Below the pieces are notes generated by a model. It saw nothing but the letters and a program-made list of their open reading frames with translations. It had not been told where the DNA came from and ran no database searches. Of a DNA stretch of 13,363 bases, positions 7,301 to 13,363 are shown one piece after another (position 1 is the stretch's first letter; every line of letters begins with the position of its first letter). The translations under genes and the position numbers were made by a program. The stretch comes from an uncultured Clostridia bacterium (GTDB lineage: Bacteria > Bacillota > Clostridia > Christensenellales > UBA1242): the NCBI GenBank assembly GCA_947384015.1, contig CANDFN010000021.1, positions 1-13,363 on the forward strand. The letters run 5' to 3'.

Positions 7301-10300
7301 TGCACCGTCTGGGCCTAGTTTATTTATTAAAATTACATAGTCGTTATATTTAATTAGGTAGGTTAAATTTGTGTTTTCGTAAACTGTTAAGTTTGTTGAA
7401 GTTACACCAGAACCATTAACCCAACCAATTAAGCTAGTGCCAGGCATTGGATTACCAGTTACACTTAATGTAATTTCTGCCCCATAAGGAATGTCGCTAA
7501 ATAAAACATAATTGTTATATCTATTTACCGACCACTCTTGTTCTTCCTCGGTTTGAATATTTGTTAAACCAATTTCTGGGAATGTTACTTGTGCGTCAAC
7601 CTCGCCTTTTGAGTTTGCAATTGCATAGTTAACATAAACCGCGTAGGTGTGAACTTTATATACTGCTTGCAAAATAATTGTTGATACATTTCCGTCACTA
7701 ATTGCATATTGTAACAATTTTGCAAAATCCACATTTTCACTTAAACAATATTCAAATACTGTTGAATTTGTAGCATTTGTTTGATTAGAATTTAACCCTT
7801 CCAATTTAACATAACTATTATTGTCTTTAATTAAAAGGTCTTGAACGAAATAGCCTGCTGGCATATTAAATTCAAAGTTGTTATTAGAAACCTTTATCTC
7901 GGTTGATGTTACTGGGCTAGCCTGTGTTCCAAAATTAACTAAAGAGCCTTCTTCTCCGTCATAGCCGCCACCCAATTGTGTTACTTGTAATTTATAAATA
8001 ATTTCTTCAAACACCAACTCAATATAATAAGTTATTTGATTAGATTCTGCAAGCATAGGTGTTGTTATAACATAATTATATTCGTCAGCAATACATCCTG
8101 TAATGTCTGTTTCAAAATTTTTAAACATGTAACCAGCTGTAATAGCATCGGCTGTAAAAGTTATAATATATGCTGATGTTACAGGCAAATTAACTGTTAA
8201 AGTATCTCTATCTATATAATAAGGAGTGTTATCGCCACTTGTTCTAATATTTAGGTAAGACCAGTCTATTATACCTTGAGTATAAACACCATCTTCTGCG
8301 CCGTCAACTTTTGCACCAAAAGAAATTAATGCTATTGGTGTGCTATAAACAGCAGTTATTGTGCAGTTTTCACGAATTGCTAGGTTTGTTGAATAAGTGT
8401 TGCCGTCCTTAACCGCAGATAAATTTACAGAAGTTCCATAAGAGAATTTTGCAAATTGATAAACCGAACTTGCATCCGCAGAAACCTGTCTTCCTATTGC
8501 TTTTAAGGTAACAATGTCATAAATGTGTAAATTAGAAATTGTAATGGTGTTAGATAAAGTTTCGTCTCTAGTTGTTGTTACATTTAATTGCCTGTCTCCA
8601 ATCGTCCACACGGTTGTTGCATTTTCTGTTGTTGCATCAAGAAGAATGGTATTTCCGCCAAAGTCTAACGCAATGTCTGCCATTATTCCTCTATCAGTTA
8701 AACTTGTGTTGCCTACATTTATTTTATAATTTACTGAATAATCAACAAAGCCCTCAACAAGTTTAAGTGTAATAACATCACTATCTGCAAACGCAAACTG
8801 GCTGATATTATACAAATCTTCTAAACTGTAAACAGTTTCATCTTCACCAAAGGTAAAACCTGTAATTACAAAACCATTATTTGCAATAGCTGTTAAGTTA
8901 AACACATCATCAATATTAAATGCACGATTAAAAGTTAAACTGGTGTTTGCCACAGTGTTAGTTGCACTTTCAGCCCAACTCTCCGTTCTAACTTCTAGCC
9001 TGTTTAGCGCATAATAATTGGTTGAATTATAGTTTACACTAATAGAATTTATTCCGCTTATTGTTAATTTGTAATCAACATATTTATAAATTACATAAAC
9101 CGTTACATTTGTTGGATAAGTTTTGTTTATAGTTACATTTAGAGAAGTGTTTTCTTGCCAATTATTAGAGGTATATGTTGTAGAGAAACAGAAAAATTCA
9201 TAACCCAAATTGTGCGGATTATTATCTGCACTAATTGTGGTGCTTTCTCCTCTTGTTAAAGAGATTTTTTCTTGTGCATCTAAGCTGTTTAAAACAACTG
9301 CACTGGAGTCGCCTTCAAGTAACAATGCGGGTTTAAACTCTACAAAATATTCTACCGAGTTATAATTTAATTTGACTTTTGTATTTTTGTTTATATTAGC
9401 AAACACATCATTTGAGGTGCTAAAACTATTACCCGTTGTGTAATAAGAAACATCTCCGTCCTCTGTTGTTATGTTTGAAATATTATAGTAGTTATATGTT
9501 AAATAATTGTAATTTAAAGATATTGTTGTTCTACCCGCAATAGCAAATGCGTTGTCATTGTTTTCTTCTTTATTTTTTACCCAAAATTTTGCAGGGTATT
9601 CTGTTATACCGCCTGTTGTTGAATTTGGAAATTGATAATACCCAAAGTTACCTACAACTTGTTGCAAAATCATGTTTTTTATTTCAGTGCTATATAGATA
9701 ATCTTCATCACTTTCAACACCTGCAAGGTCATTCATAACCAATTTGCCGTCAACATAAGGCAAAACTTCTACTAAATAAAGTTGGTCATAATCTGGCACA
9801 AGCTTTATTGTTGTGCTGTTATGTTGGCTTAAATTTTCTAACACATTTAATTTTATAGATGAATTAAAGCCTGTTGTTCTTTTGTCTGTTGCAGATGAAA
9901 CATTTATTTCTGCACTTGTTAAATTATCGCCAACCTCAAATGCCACATCTTTTAAATGAATGTTTACACTGCTATCATAGTCTTCATCAGCCCTAAATTG
10001 CAGGTTTAAATTTATCGGCTCGTCGTATCTAAATGCTCCATTAGAAGCATCAATATAAACTTCTTTACCAAGCCCATTCATTTTAATGTGTTTGGTATAT
10101 AATTTACTATCACGCAAGTATGTTGTTCCTAAATAACAATATGCGTCATCTTTTAAAATGATTGTGTTTTGATATGTATTTTCGGTAATTTCTGTGTAAT
10201 AAATAGTGTTTCCGTCAATCGTCTCAGTTTTATAATCTTTTAACCAGTTAAACATATTTGTTACATCAAAGCTGTAATAATTATAATCAAACACTGGTTC

Positions 10301-10756
10301 TATTTTATAATTTTCTGCAATGGTTGAAATTGTAAGCGTGCTAGTTTCAAACAAACCGTCTGCATTATTGTCTAAGTTTTCAACAGAAAAGGTAATTAAA
10401 TATCCTTCGCCTGTTAAAAAACTTTGTGTGTTAGTTATAAATTTTGTTGTTGCATCTTCAAATGTAATTGCCCAACCAACAACATTAAAGCCTGTTCTTG
10501 CATTAGTTGTAATGTCAACGTTTGATAAGCCTAATTCATATTTACCATAACCCTGAGTATCGCCCGCTGTTTCTGTAGAATAGTAATAAAGTGTCTCCTC
10601 ATTTTCTGCGTCATATAACCAACGGCTGTCACCAGAAATTGTAGCAGTATCTTTTGAACTTTCTGCTGCACTTAATTTTTGAGAAGTTGGGAAAAAGAAC
10701 AGTGACATAACCACTGCTGCAATCATTGTTAAAACTGCAACTATTCCCTTTTTCAT
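4301..10756 (-). CDS. Giant secreted, membrane-anchored repeat protein with InlB B-repeat-like and MBG/YDG modules
   Basis: This is a 2151-residue surface protein, probably an extracellular stalk or adhesin-like protein. The start was set at ATG 10754-10756 because it has AGGAG (10761-10765) before it and begins a good signal peptide (residues 1-31, MKKGIVAVL..., cleavage likely after SAA). A reading from 10801 adds 15 residues without support. Seen: repeated divergent InlB B-repeat-like units of the form G-[YF]-x-F-x-x-[FW]...TITAVY, at about residues 518-566, 625-680, 765-812, 873-924 and 1106-1150. A Tyr-rich segment follows at about 1190-1392. Near 1735-1960 are MBG/YDG-type Ig-like modules (EITPAKITL; KVYDGT at 1881-1886). 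A single helix (WWQILIVV..., 2113-2136) and a basic tail RRHQKLK end the protein. There is no LPXTG, so anchoring is by the helix. Few cysteines are present. The ATG overlaps the trxB stop. The ligand is unknown. Confidence 0.9.
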   Translation of the reverse strand: MKKGIVAVLTMIAAVVMSLFFFPTSQKLSAAESSKDTATISGDSRWLYDAENEETLYYYSTETAGDTQGYGKYELGLSNVDITTNARTGFNVVGWAITFEDATTKFITNTQSFLTGEGYLITFSVENLDNNADGLFETSTLTISTIAENYKIEPVFDYNYYSFDVTNMFNWLKDYKTETIDGNTIYYTEITENTYQNTIILKDDAYCYLGTTYLRDSKLYTKHIKMNGLGKEVYIDASNGAFRYDEPINLNLQFRADEDYDSSVNIHLKDVAFEVGDNLTSAEINVSSATDKRTTGFNSSIKLNVLENLSQHNSTTIKLVPDYDQLYLVEVLPYVDGKLVMNDLAGVESDEDYLYSTEIKNMILQQVVGNFGYYQFPNSTTGGITEYPAKFWVKNKEENNDNAFAIAGRTTISLNYNYLTYNYYNISNITTEDGDVSYYTTGNSFSTSNDVFANINKNTKVKLNYNSVEYFVEFKPALLLEGDSSAVVLNSLDAQEKISLTRGESTTISADNNPHNLGYEFFCFSTTYTSNNWQENTSLNVTINKTYPTNVTVYVIYKYVDYKLTISGINSISVNYNSTNYYALNRLEVRTESWAESATNTVANTSLTFNRAFNIDDVFNLTAIANNGFVITGFTFGEDETVYSLEDLYNISQFAFADSDVITLKLVEGFVDYSVNYKINVGNTSLTDRGIMADIALDFGGNTILLDATTENATTVWTIGDRQLNVTTTRDETLSNTITISNLHIYDIVTLKAIGRQVSADASSVYQFAKFSYGTSVNLSAVKDGNTYSTNLAIRENCTITAVYSTPIALISFGAKVDGAEDGVYTQGIIDWSYLNIRTSGDNTPYYIDRDTLTVNLPVTSAYIITFTADAITAGYMFKNFETDITGCIADEYNYVITTPMLAESNQITYYIELVFEEIIYKLQVTQLGGGYDGEEGSLVNFGTQASPVTSTEIKVSNNNFEFNMPAGYFVQDLLIKDNNSYVKLEGLNSNQTNATNSTVFEYCLSENVDFAKLLQYAISDGNVSTIILQAVYKVHTYAVYVNYAIANSKGEVDAQVTFPEIGLTNIQTEEEQEWSVNRYNNYVLFSDIPYGAEITLSVTGNPMPGTSLIGWVNGSGVTSTNLTVYENTNLTYLIKYNDYVILINKLGPDGADLSQAGEPYAMVNGQRSSVVNIYDTLSVFANAQKAHGYTFNKMYYYTYEVYTYTTQAAWENDWGHLFYLENGEYKPQLNSNRDKDTYYYVTTQEMTDSSAWTRPNFNFLNYKLTTYVDDQGVSLPAIEYFVVYDYLQIYLVQNQQLVENTVTHAKTYYLDNGYYYANRDDKTYYLDNNGLYYINGSVRTYVVADVKAEISYEDDGVYIIDEANKYLLEDPTGVMLIDGDENVVYRYYETVNYTLSGVGDLNTALTDYAEVEIVVTDYEGNTTNYENLIPLNYRDKVEIFIKFNTILLEDNEINLKNGVKIKKIQILNNEYDVVELEDGRYYLAFNVLNLLENIGDDNTLYWTINYTVEQKSVTYKTNIDDPDFYADGLAFDLIINEHINGFTGSEIRLSSGAGSWVGGAVNLTSYNQFLYKSNLSFRYSSDYAKYFVVTNVHVYVEGKLIADNKETFAEHGIVVTIVNGVVTTVDCRYVDNVIIELVVQPKFTFNGEEIDGAYYYKTDYKFNIVAGSPEDIQSRQQGLTFSYDENNSGDIVMSSYFRNRIVANYSLEGDVGSIPADVGVYTVNFSFVHDEGDTSYPEWLDSIKMEYEVYFEITPAKITLQYNGGRDYEQEYDKTSDFKNTDDVISGLRLLAGDVDVTQFFVRTTGYYARVTSTNNEGYEVAVTAASDIITYNITLYNLRFNGNKHNKNFELENDSLTIKNAVKISKRQLKLTGINVLDKVYDGTDVAKLGDLSTVSLSNVLPGDDVYLVTQNLVANYVSSEVGSGIAVELDLSNLINGMSIANYEVSGYDNLTASIYPYSLSVEVSGYGTITVYNYRGKEDSRYANLIPIGAKLTAEVIAKDTPTYSRLYSLIAKYLSNRNVYAVGYQLKLTKTEEGSVYSSSLDNRLYLELPTVNKLNSAIYLNSENSSGNLEFTTINDKVVIDLSQIDTTTMNTIDRILLTQTRVMLAWWQILIVVLILLVIVAIILIVFFVRRHQKLKQYRVHDKI
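6770..6838 (-). repeat. Tandem 16-codon duplication in the Tyr-rich segment of the giant protein
   Basis: The 21-bp stretches at 6770-6790 and 6818-6838 are identical at 19 positions and lie 48 bases (16 codons) apart. Both encode KTYYLDN, followed by a Gly/Tyr-rich run (GYYYANRDD, then NGLYYINGSV). The near-identity at DNA level points to a fairly recent duplication inside a gene whose other repeats are strongly diverged. Confidence 0.75.
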
Positions 10757-11649
10757 TTTTCTCCTATACAAGAATTGCCTGCTGTTGCACCCTCTGCACA
10801 AGCGTTTATTACCTGCCTAAAGTTTTTGCTAACTATGTCTCCTGCCGCATAAAGATTTTTTACACTAGTTTTCATTTCTGCATCTGTTTTTATATAGCCT
10901 TGTTCATCCTTGTCCAATTCAAAATCTAAAAACTCTAAATTAGGCACAGACCCTATTGCTATAAATAAGCCATCAACTTTTAGTTTTTTCTTTTTTCCGT
11001 CAGTATTTAAAGTTATTGATGTTAGACGCTCTTCACCTTCAATGCTGGCAATTGTTGCCGGAGCAATAATTTCAACATTTTTTAATTGCTTAATTTTGTC
11101 CATGGCACTTGTGCCAGCACGGAAAACCGTGCGTCTATTTATTAAATATATTTTTTTTGCAATTTTAGTTAGATATTGAACATCTTCTTCTGCCGTTCTG
11201 CCCCCACCTACAACTGCAACTGTTTTGTTTTTATAAAAGTTTCCGTCACAACTTGCGCAGTAGCTTACACCTCTGCCTGTTAATCTCTCTTCATTGTCAA
11301 GCCCAAGTTTACGAACCTTACCACCACAAGCAATAATAACTTTATTCGCTTCGTATTTAGTGTTAGAACATTCTACAACAAAACCTTTAGTAGCTTTTTT
11401 TAGTTTTGTTACTGTGGCATATTTAACTTGCACGCCTAAACTTGTTGCATGAGTTTGAATTTTTGTAACCAACTCAAACCCAGAAACAAGGTTAAAGCCT
11501 GGGTAATTATCTATAGCAACAGTTAGTGCAGCTTGTCCACCTACTGCAAGACGTTCTAAACAAAGCACATTTAAACCTGCACGTCTACAAAATATGCCTG
11601 CACTTAATCCAGCCGGACCAGCACCGATAATCACCACATCATATCTCAT
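10753..11649 (-). CDS. trxB: Thioredoxin reductase (low-molecular-weight, FAD-dependent)
   Basis: This flavoenzyme passes electrons, normally from NADPH, through FAD and a redox-active disulfide to thioredoxin. Seen: 298 residues, slightly short of the usual 305-320. The FAD Rossmann motif is GAGPAG (9-14). GGQA (37-40) is also present. The active site CASC-DG is at C131 and C134. The second Rossmann motif is GGGRTA (148-153), and the NADPH-phosphate motif NRRTVFRA is at 171-178. AAGDI (268-272) and RQV (278-280) close the FAD domain. The usual family forms are GGGDSA and HRRxxFRA, so Asp-Ser to Arg-Thr and His to Asn are departures, but the two arginines that bind the NADPH 2'-phosphate remain. 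NADPH is still the likely donor; a ferredoxin donor is possible. No Shine-Dalgarno lies at a normal distance; a promoter at 11656-11684 implies a leaderless mRNA. The stop overlaps the next gene's start (ATGA). Confidence 0.93.
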   Translation of the reverse strand: MRYDVVIIGAGPAGLSAGIFCRRAGLNVLCLERLAVGGQAALTVAIDNYPGFNLVSGFELVTKIQTHATSLGVQVKYATVTKLKKATKGFVVECSNTKYEANKVIIACGGKVRKLGLDNEERLTGRGVSYCASCDGNFYKNKTVAVVGGGRTAEEDVQYLTKIAKKIYLINRRTVFRAGTSAMDKIKQLKNVEIIAPATIASIEGEERLTSITLNTDGKKKKLKVDGLFIAIGSVPNLEFLDFELDKDEQGYIKTDAEMKTSVKNLYAAGDIVSKNFRQVINACAEGATAGNSCIGEK

Positions 11650-11655
11650 AATTAT

Positions 11656-11684
11656 ATTTTACCCCAAAAGCAAAATTTTTCCAA
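11656..11684 (-). promoter_or_regulatory. Candidate promoter of trxB, implying a leaderless transcript
   Basis: On the minus strand, TTGGAA (11679-11684) and TAAAAT (11656-11661) are separated by exactly 17 bases. Seven bases after the -10 is position 11649, the A of the trxB ATG. A TATAAT also overlaps this -10 at 11651-11656. The region between about 11685 and 11790 is very AT-rich and I see no gene in it. Confidence 0.5.
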
Positions 11685-11790
11685 CTAATTTTACATGTTT
11701 TTAAAAAATAATTATATTATATATAATTAACCTTAGCATTATTAAGTAAAATATATTAAAAAAATCATAATAAAACACAGCTAATAAAAT

Positions 11791-11814
11791 AAAAAATCCC
11801 GCCAACGGGCGGGG
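11791..11814 (-). terminator. Rho-independent terminator of the ferredoxin gene
   Basis: On the minus strand, CCCGCC (11813-11808) pairs with GGCGGG (11803-11798) around a CGTT loop and is followed by ATTTTTT. It begins about 5 bases after the ferredoxin stop. It is the most GC-rich stretch in its surroundings and separates ferredoxin from trxB transcription. Confidence 0.92.
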
Positions 11815-11818
11815 TAAA

Positions 11819-11989
11819 TTAACCTTTTTTTATATTAATAGCTGACATTGGGCAAAATGATGCACAACCTCCACATTTTACACATTTCTTTTCATCTATT
11901 TTTGCTTTGCCTTTTACAATTTTTATTGCACCAACTGGACAAATTGACACACAAGCACCGCAAGTAATACATTTTTGGGTATCTACCAT
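11819..11989 (-). CDS. 2[4Fe-4S] ferredoxin, clostridial type
   Basis: This small low-potential electron carrier binds two [4Fe-4S] clusters and serves enzymes of anaerobic metabolism. Seen: 56 residues, the classic length. Cluster motifs are C7-x2-C10-x2-C13-x3-C17-P and C36-x2-C39-x2-C42-x3-C46-P, each followed by the usual A-I segment (GAIKI, SAINI). The start ATG (11987-11989) was chosen because AAAGGAG (11995-12001) lies five bases before it. A longer reading from 12097 would begin inside the predicted -35 and adds 36 residues unlike any ferredoxin. It is a single-gene unit with its own promoter and terminator, between recN and trxB. It could supply electrons to many partners; nothing links it specifically to the neighbours beyond position. 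Confidence 0.93.
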   Translation of the reverse strand: MVDTQKCITCGACVSICPVGAIKIVKGKAKIDEKKCVKCGGCASFCPMSAINIKKG

Positions 11990-12021
11990 AATATCTCCTT
12001 TACTTTTGAAAATAAGATATT
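11990..12021 (-). promoter_or_regulatory. Inverted repeat that could mask the ferredoxin ribosome binding site
   Basis: AATATCT (12021-12015 on the minus strand) is complementary to AGATATT (11996-11990), which spans the end of the Shine-Dalgarno and the spacer before the ATG. The seven-pair AT-rich stem has an 18-nt loop. It would be weak and may be temperature-sensitive or fortuitous. Confidence 0.3.
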
Positions 12022-12068
12022 TTATACTGCAACTTTGTTGACCTATAAACTCTCCACTTTTCTTATAT

Positions 12069-12097
12069 ATACTACCATTATTTTTATATTTTGTCAA
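12069..12097 (-). promoter_or_regulatory. Sigma-A promoter of the ferredoxin gene
   Basis: A perfect -35 TTGACA (12092-12097) and a -10 TAGTAT (12069-12074) are separated by 17 bases on the minus strand. Transcription would start near 12062, giving a leader of about 73 nt. Confidence 0.72.
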
Positions 12098-12129
12098 TTA
12101 AAATAATGTTAATATTAAGCATAAAAAGC

Positions 12130-12164
12130 ATTAAAAAACCTCTATAAAATAGATGTTTTTTAAT
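12130..12164 (-). terminator. Rho-independent terminator after recN
   Basis: On the minus strand, ATTAAAAAAC and GTTTTTTAAT pair over ten bases, then after one A/G mismatch TCTA pairs with TAGA around a five-base loop. The T-run completes the terminator about 25 bases after the recN stop. A smaller 5-bp hairpin (CACTA/TAGTG, 12173-12186) lies between it and the stop. The structure is symmetrical and could act in both directions. Confidence 0.82.
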
Positions 12165-12188
12165 ATTTACATCACTACATATAGTGTT

Positions 12189-13363
12189 TTATTTTTTAGT
12201 TAAACTAAGTTTATAATTGTTACAACTTTGCTTTAATTCTTTTGCAACATTTAGTCCATTTTCATTTTGTGCAACGCCCATAAGCCTTGCAATTTCTTGA
12301 TACTGCTTTTCCTCATCTAGGGTTATTGCTTTTGTGTTGGTTGTTACTTTATTACTTTGTTTTTCAACCTTAATATTGCTATCTGCCATAGCACAAATTT
12401 GAGGCAAGTGAGATATTGCAATAATCTGTTTATTGCCACTTAGTCTTGCCATGTATTCCGCAACGATGCTTGCAACCGCACCGCTTAAACCGCTATCTAT
12501 TTCATCAAACAAAATTGTGGAAATGCTATCCACAGAAGAAACGACAATTTTATAAGCAAGCATAACCCTGCTCATCTCGCCACCAGACACAACCTTATTA
12601 AGAGGTTTTAATTCAAACCCCAAGTTAGAACTAAATAAAAACTCAACCCTATCAGCACCAGAATAGGTGTATTCTTCTTGAGTTTTACTAAACTCTATGT
12701 CCATTTTAGCGTTTGGCATGCCCAAAGTTTTCAACTCTGCTTGCATGCTTGCAATTAATTTTTTAGCACTAACCTTTCTTGTTTCTGTTAATTTATCTTG
12801 CAATGTAAAAATTTGTTTTAAAACGGCTTCCTTTTTCTGCAATAATTCTTTTCGTTTAGCTTCGCCGTTAATTAAATCGTCTAATTTTTGTTCTATACTG
12901 GCTTTATGTGCAAACAAGCCCTCCTCATCCCCACCATATTTTCTAAATAATGTTTTTAATAAGTCTAGCCTATTGTCTACATAATTAAAACGTTCTTCAT
13001 CAAACACGTTATTTTGTAATGCGGTGTTTATTGTATCTGCAATATCTTCAATTTCTATAAGCGCGCTATTAAGACGCTCATATATTTGTTGATAATCTTT
13101 AGATAGTGAATTTATATTTTGAATTGCTTTTTTTGCCTCTGCAATTTGATCCACGGCTGAAGGATTGTAGGCTTTTTTATAAATTGAACTATACGAAGTG
13201 CCCAATGCCTCATTAACCTTTTCAAACTGTTGCATTGCACGCTTTTCTCCGCTTAAATCTTCATACTCGTTTGGTTGAATGTTTGCGTTTGTAATTTCAT
13301 TAAGTTGATAAGTGTAAAGGTCTATTAAGTTTTGTTTTTCGCTATTGCTACCACCAAGCACTT
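12189..13363 (-). CDS. recN: DNA repair protein RecN, C-terminal part (5' end beyond window)
   Basis: This SMC-like ATPase acts early in double-strand break repair and homologous recombination, at break sites with RecA. Seen: 391 codons to the edge, against a usual length of about 560-580. The N-terminal Walker A domain, about 170-180 residues, is outside the window. The visible part has long coiled-coil stretches (about residues 70-115 and 155-210), the RecN-typical RLDLLKTLFRKYG (131-143), the ABC signature SGGEMSR (259-265), Walker B ILFDEIDSGLSG (283-294) and the H-loop ISHLPQICAMAD (316-327). The GTG at 13359-13361 is internal, not a start, because the frame continues to the last base. 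A terminator follows at 12130-12164. Confidence 0.95.
   Translation of the reverse strand, partial: VLGGSNSEKQNLIDLYTYQLNEITNANIQPNEYEDLSGEKRAMQQFEKVNEALGTSYSSIYKKAYNPSAVDQIAEAKKAIQNINSLSKDYQQIYERLNSALIEIEDIADTINTALQNNVFDEERFNYVDNRLDLLKTLFRKYGGDEEGLFAHKASIEQKLDDLINGEAKRKELLQKKEAVLKQIFTLQDKLTETRKVSAKKLIASMQAELKTLGMPNAKMDIEFSKTQEEYTYSGADRVEFLFSSNLGFELKPLNKVVSGGEMSRVMLAYKIVVSSVDSISTILFDEIDSGLSGAVASIVAEYMARLSGNKQIIAISHLPQICAMADSNIKVEKQSNKVTTNTKAITLDEEKQYQEIARLMGVAQNENGLNVAKELKQSCNNYKLSLTKK

Noticed and set aside
6988..10550. Plus-strand open frames of 60-80 codons within the giant gene
   Set aside because: They are antisense to a long well-formed gene, have no good ribosome binding sites and show odd composition; they are shadows.
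10757..10801. Longer start for the giant protein (15 extra residues)
   Set aside because: The extra part lies inside trxB, has no ribosome binding site and would bury the signal peptide. The ATG at 10754-10756 has AGGAG and starts a classic signal sequence.
10726..11179. Plus-strand frames antisense to trxB
   Set aside because: trxB shows clear motifs along its whole length; the antisense frames show none.
11990..12097. Longer start for the ferredoxin (36 extra residues)
   Set aside because: It would begin within the -35 TTGACA, upstream of the predicted transcription start, and adds sequence unlike a ferredoxin.
13359..13361. GTG as the start of RecN
   Set aside because: The frame runs on to the window edge and the protein lacks the N-terminal Walker A domain, so this GTG is an internal valine codon.
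1..13363. CRISPR arrays, insertion sequences, tRNA or rRNA genes, alternative genetic code
   Set aside because: I saw no regularly spaced direct repeats, transposase motifs or tRNA/rRNA sequences. TGA is used as a real stop in trxB at the ATGA overlap, and Trp is encoded by TGG, so the standard bacterial code applies.

Overview
The window is AT-rich bacterial DNA with strong AGGAG-type ribosome binding sites, rho-independent terminators and the standard stop codons (TAA, TAG and TGA all end genes). The gene set (HU, TypA/BipA, DnaB, RecN, a 2[4Fe-4S] ferredoxin, a CASC-type thioredoxin reductase and a YcxB-like membrane protein) fits an anaerobic, low-GC Gram-positive, probably an uncultured Clostridia-like Firmicute. 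That placement is an inference from gene content and composition; the window holds no rRNA or other marker that would fix it. All genes except the HU gene lie on the minus strand.

Right to left, which is the direction of transcription for most genes, the window reads as follows. (1) 13363-12189 is the C-terminal part of recN, cut by the window edge and closed by a strong terminator. (2) 11989-11819 is a 56-residue ferredoxin, a single-gene unit with its own promoter and terminator. (3) 11649-3747 is an apparent three-gene operon: trxB, then a 2151-residue secreted and membrane-anchored repeat protein whose ATG overlaps the trxB stop (ATGA), then a YcxB-like two-helix membrane protein whose ribosome binding site overlaps the giant gene's stop. 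It ends in a terminator at 3721-3748. (4) 3327-3611 on the plus strand is an HU-family DNA-binding protein with its own promoter and terminator, convergent with the previous operon. (5) From a promoter near 3182-3210, divergent from HU, runs a second minus-strand operon: a 28-codon cysteine-rich peptide (2997-3083), typA, an 87-residue membrane protein coupled to typA by a TAATG overlap, and dnaB. dnaB appears to be frameshifted close to the window start.

The housekeeping genes cover translation stress (TypA), replication (DnaB), DNA repair (RecN), nucleoid structure (HU) and redox (TrxB, ferredoxin). The accessory material is the giant surface protein, which takes up almost half of the window. 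It has a signal peptide, an array of divergent InlB B-repeat-like modules, a tyrosine-rich segment with a recent 16-codon tandem duplication, MBG/YDG-type Ig-like modules and a C-terminal transmembrane anchor without a sortase motif. The observations most worth following up are the unannotated Cys-rich peptide ahead of typA, the tight coupling of thioredoxin reductase to a giant surface protein, the apparently leaderless trxB transcript, and the dnaB frameshift.
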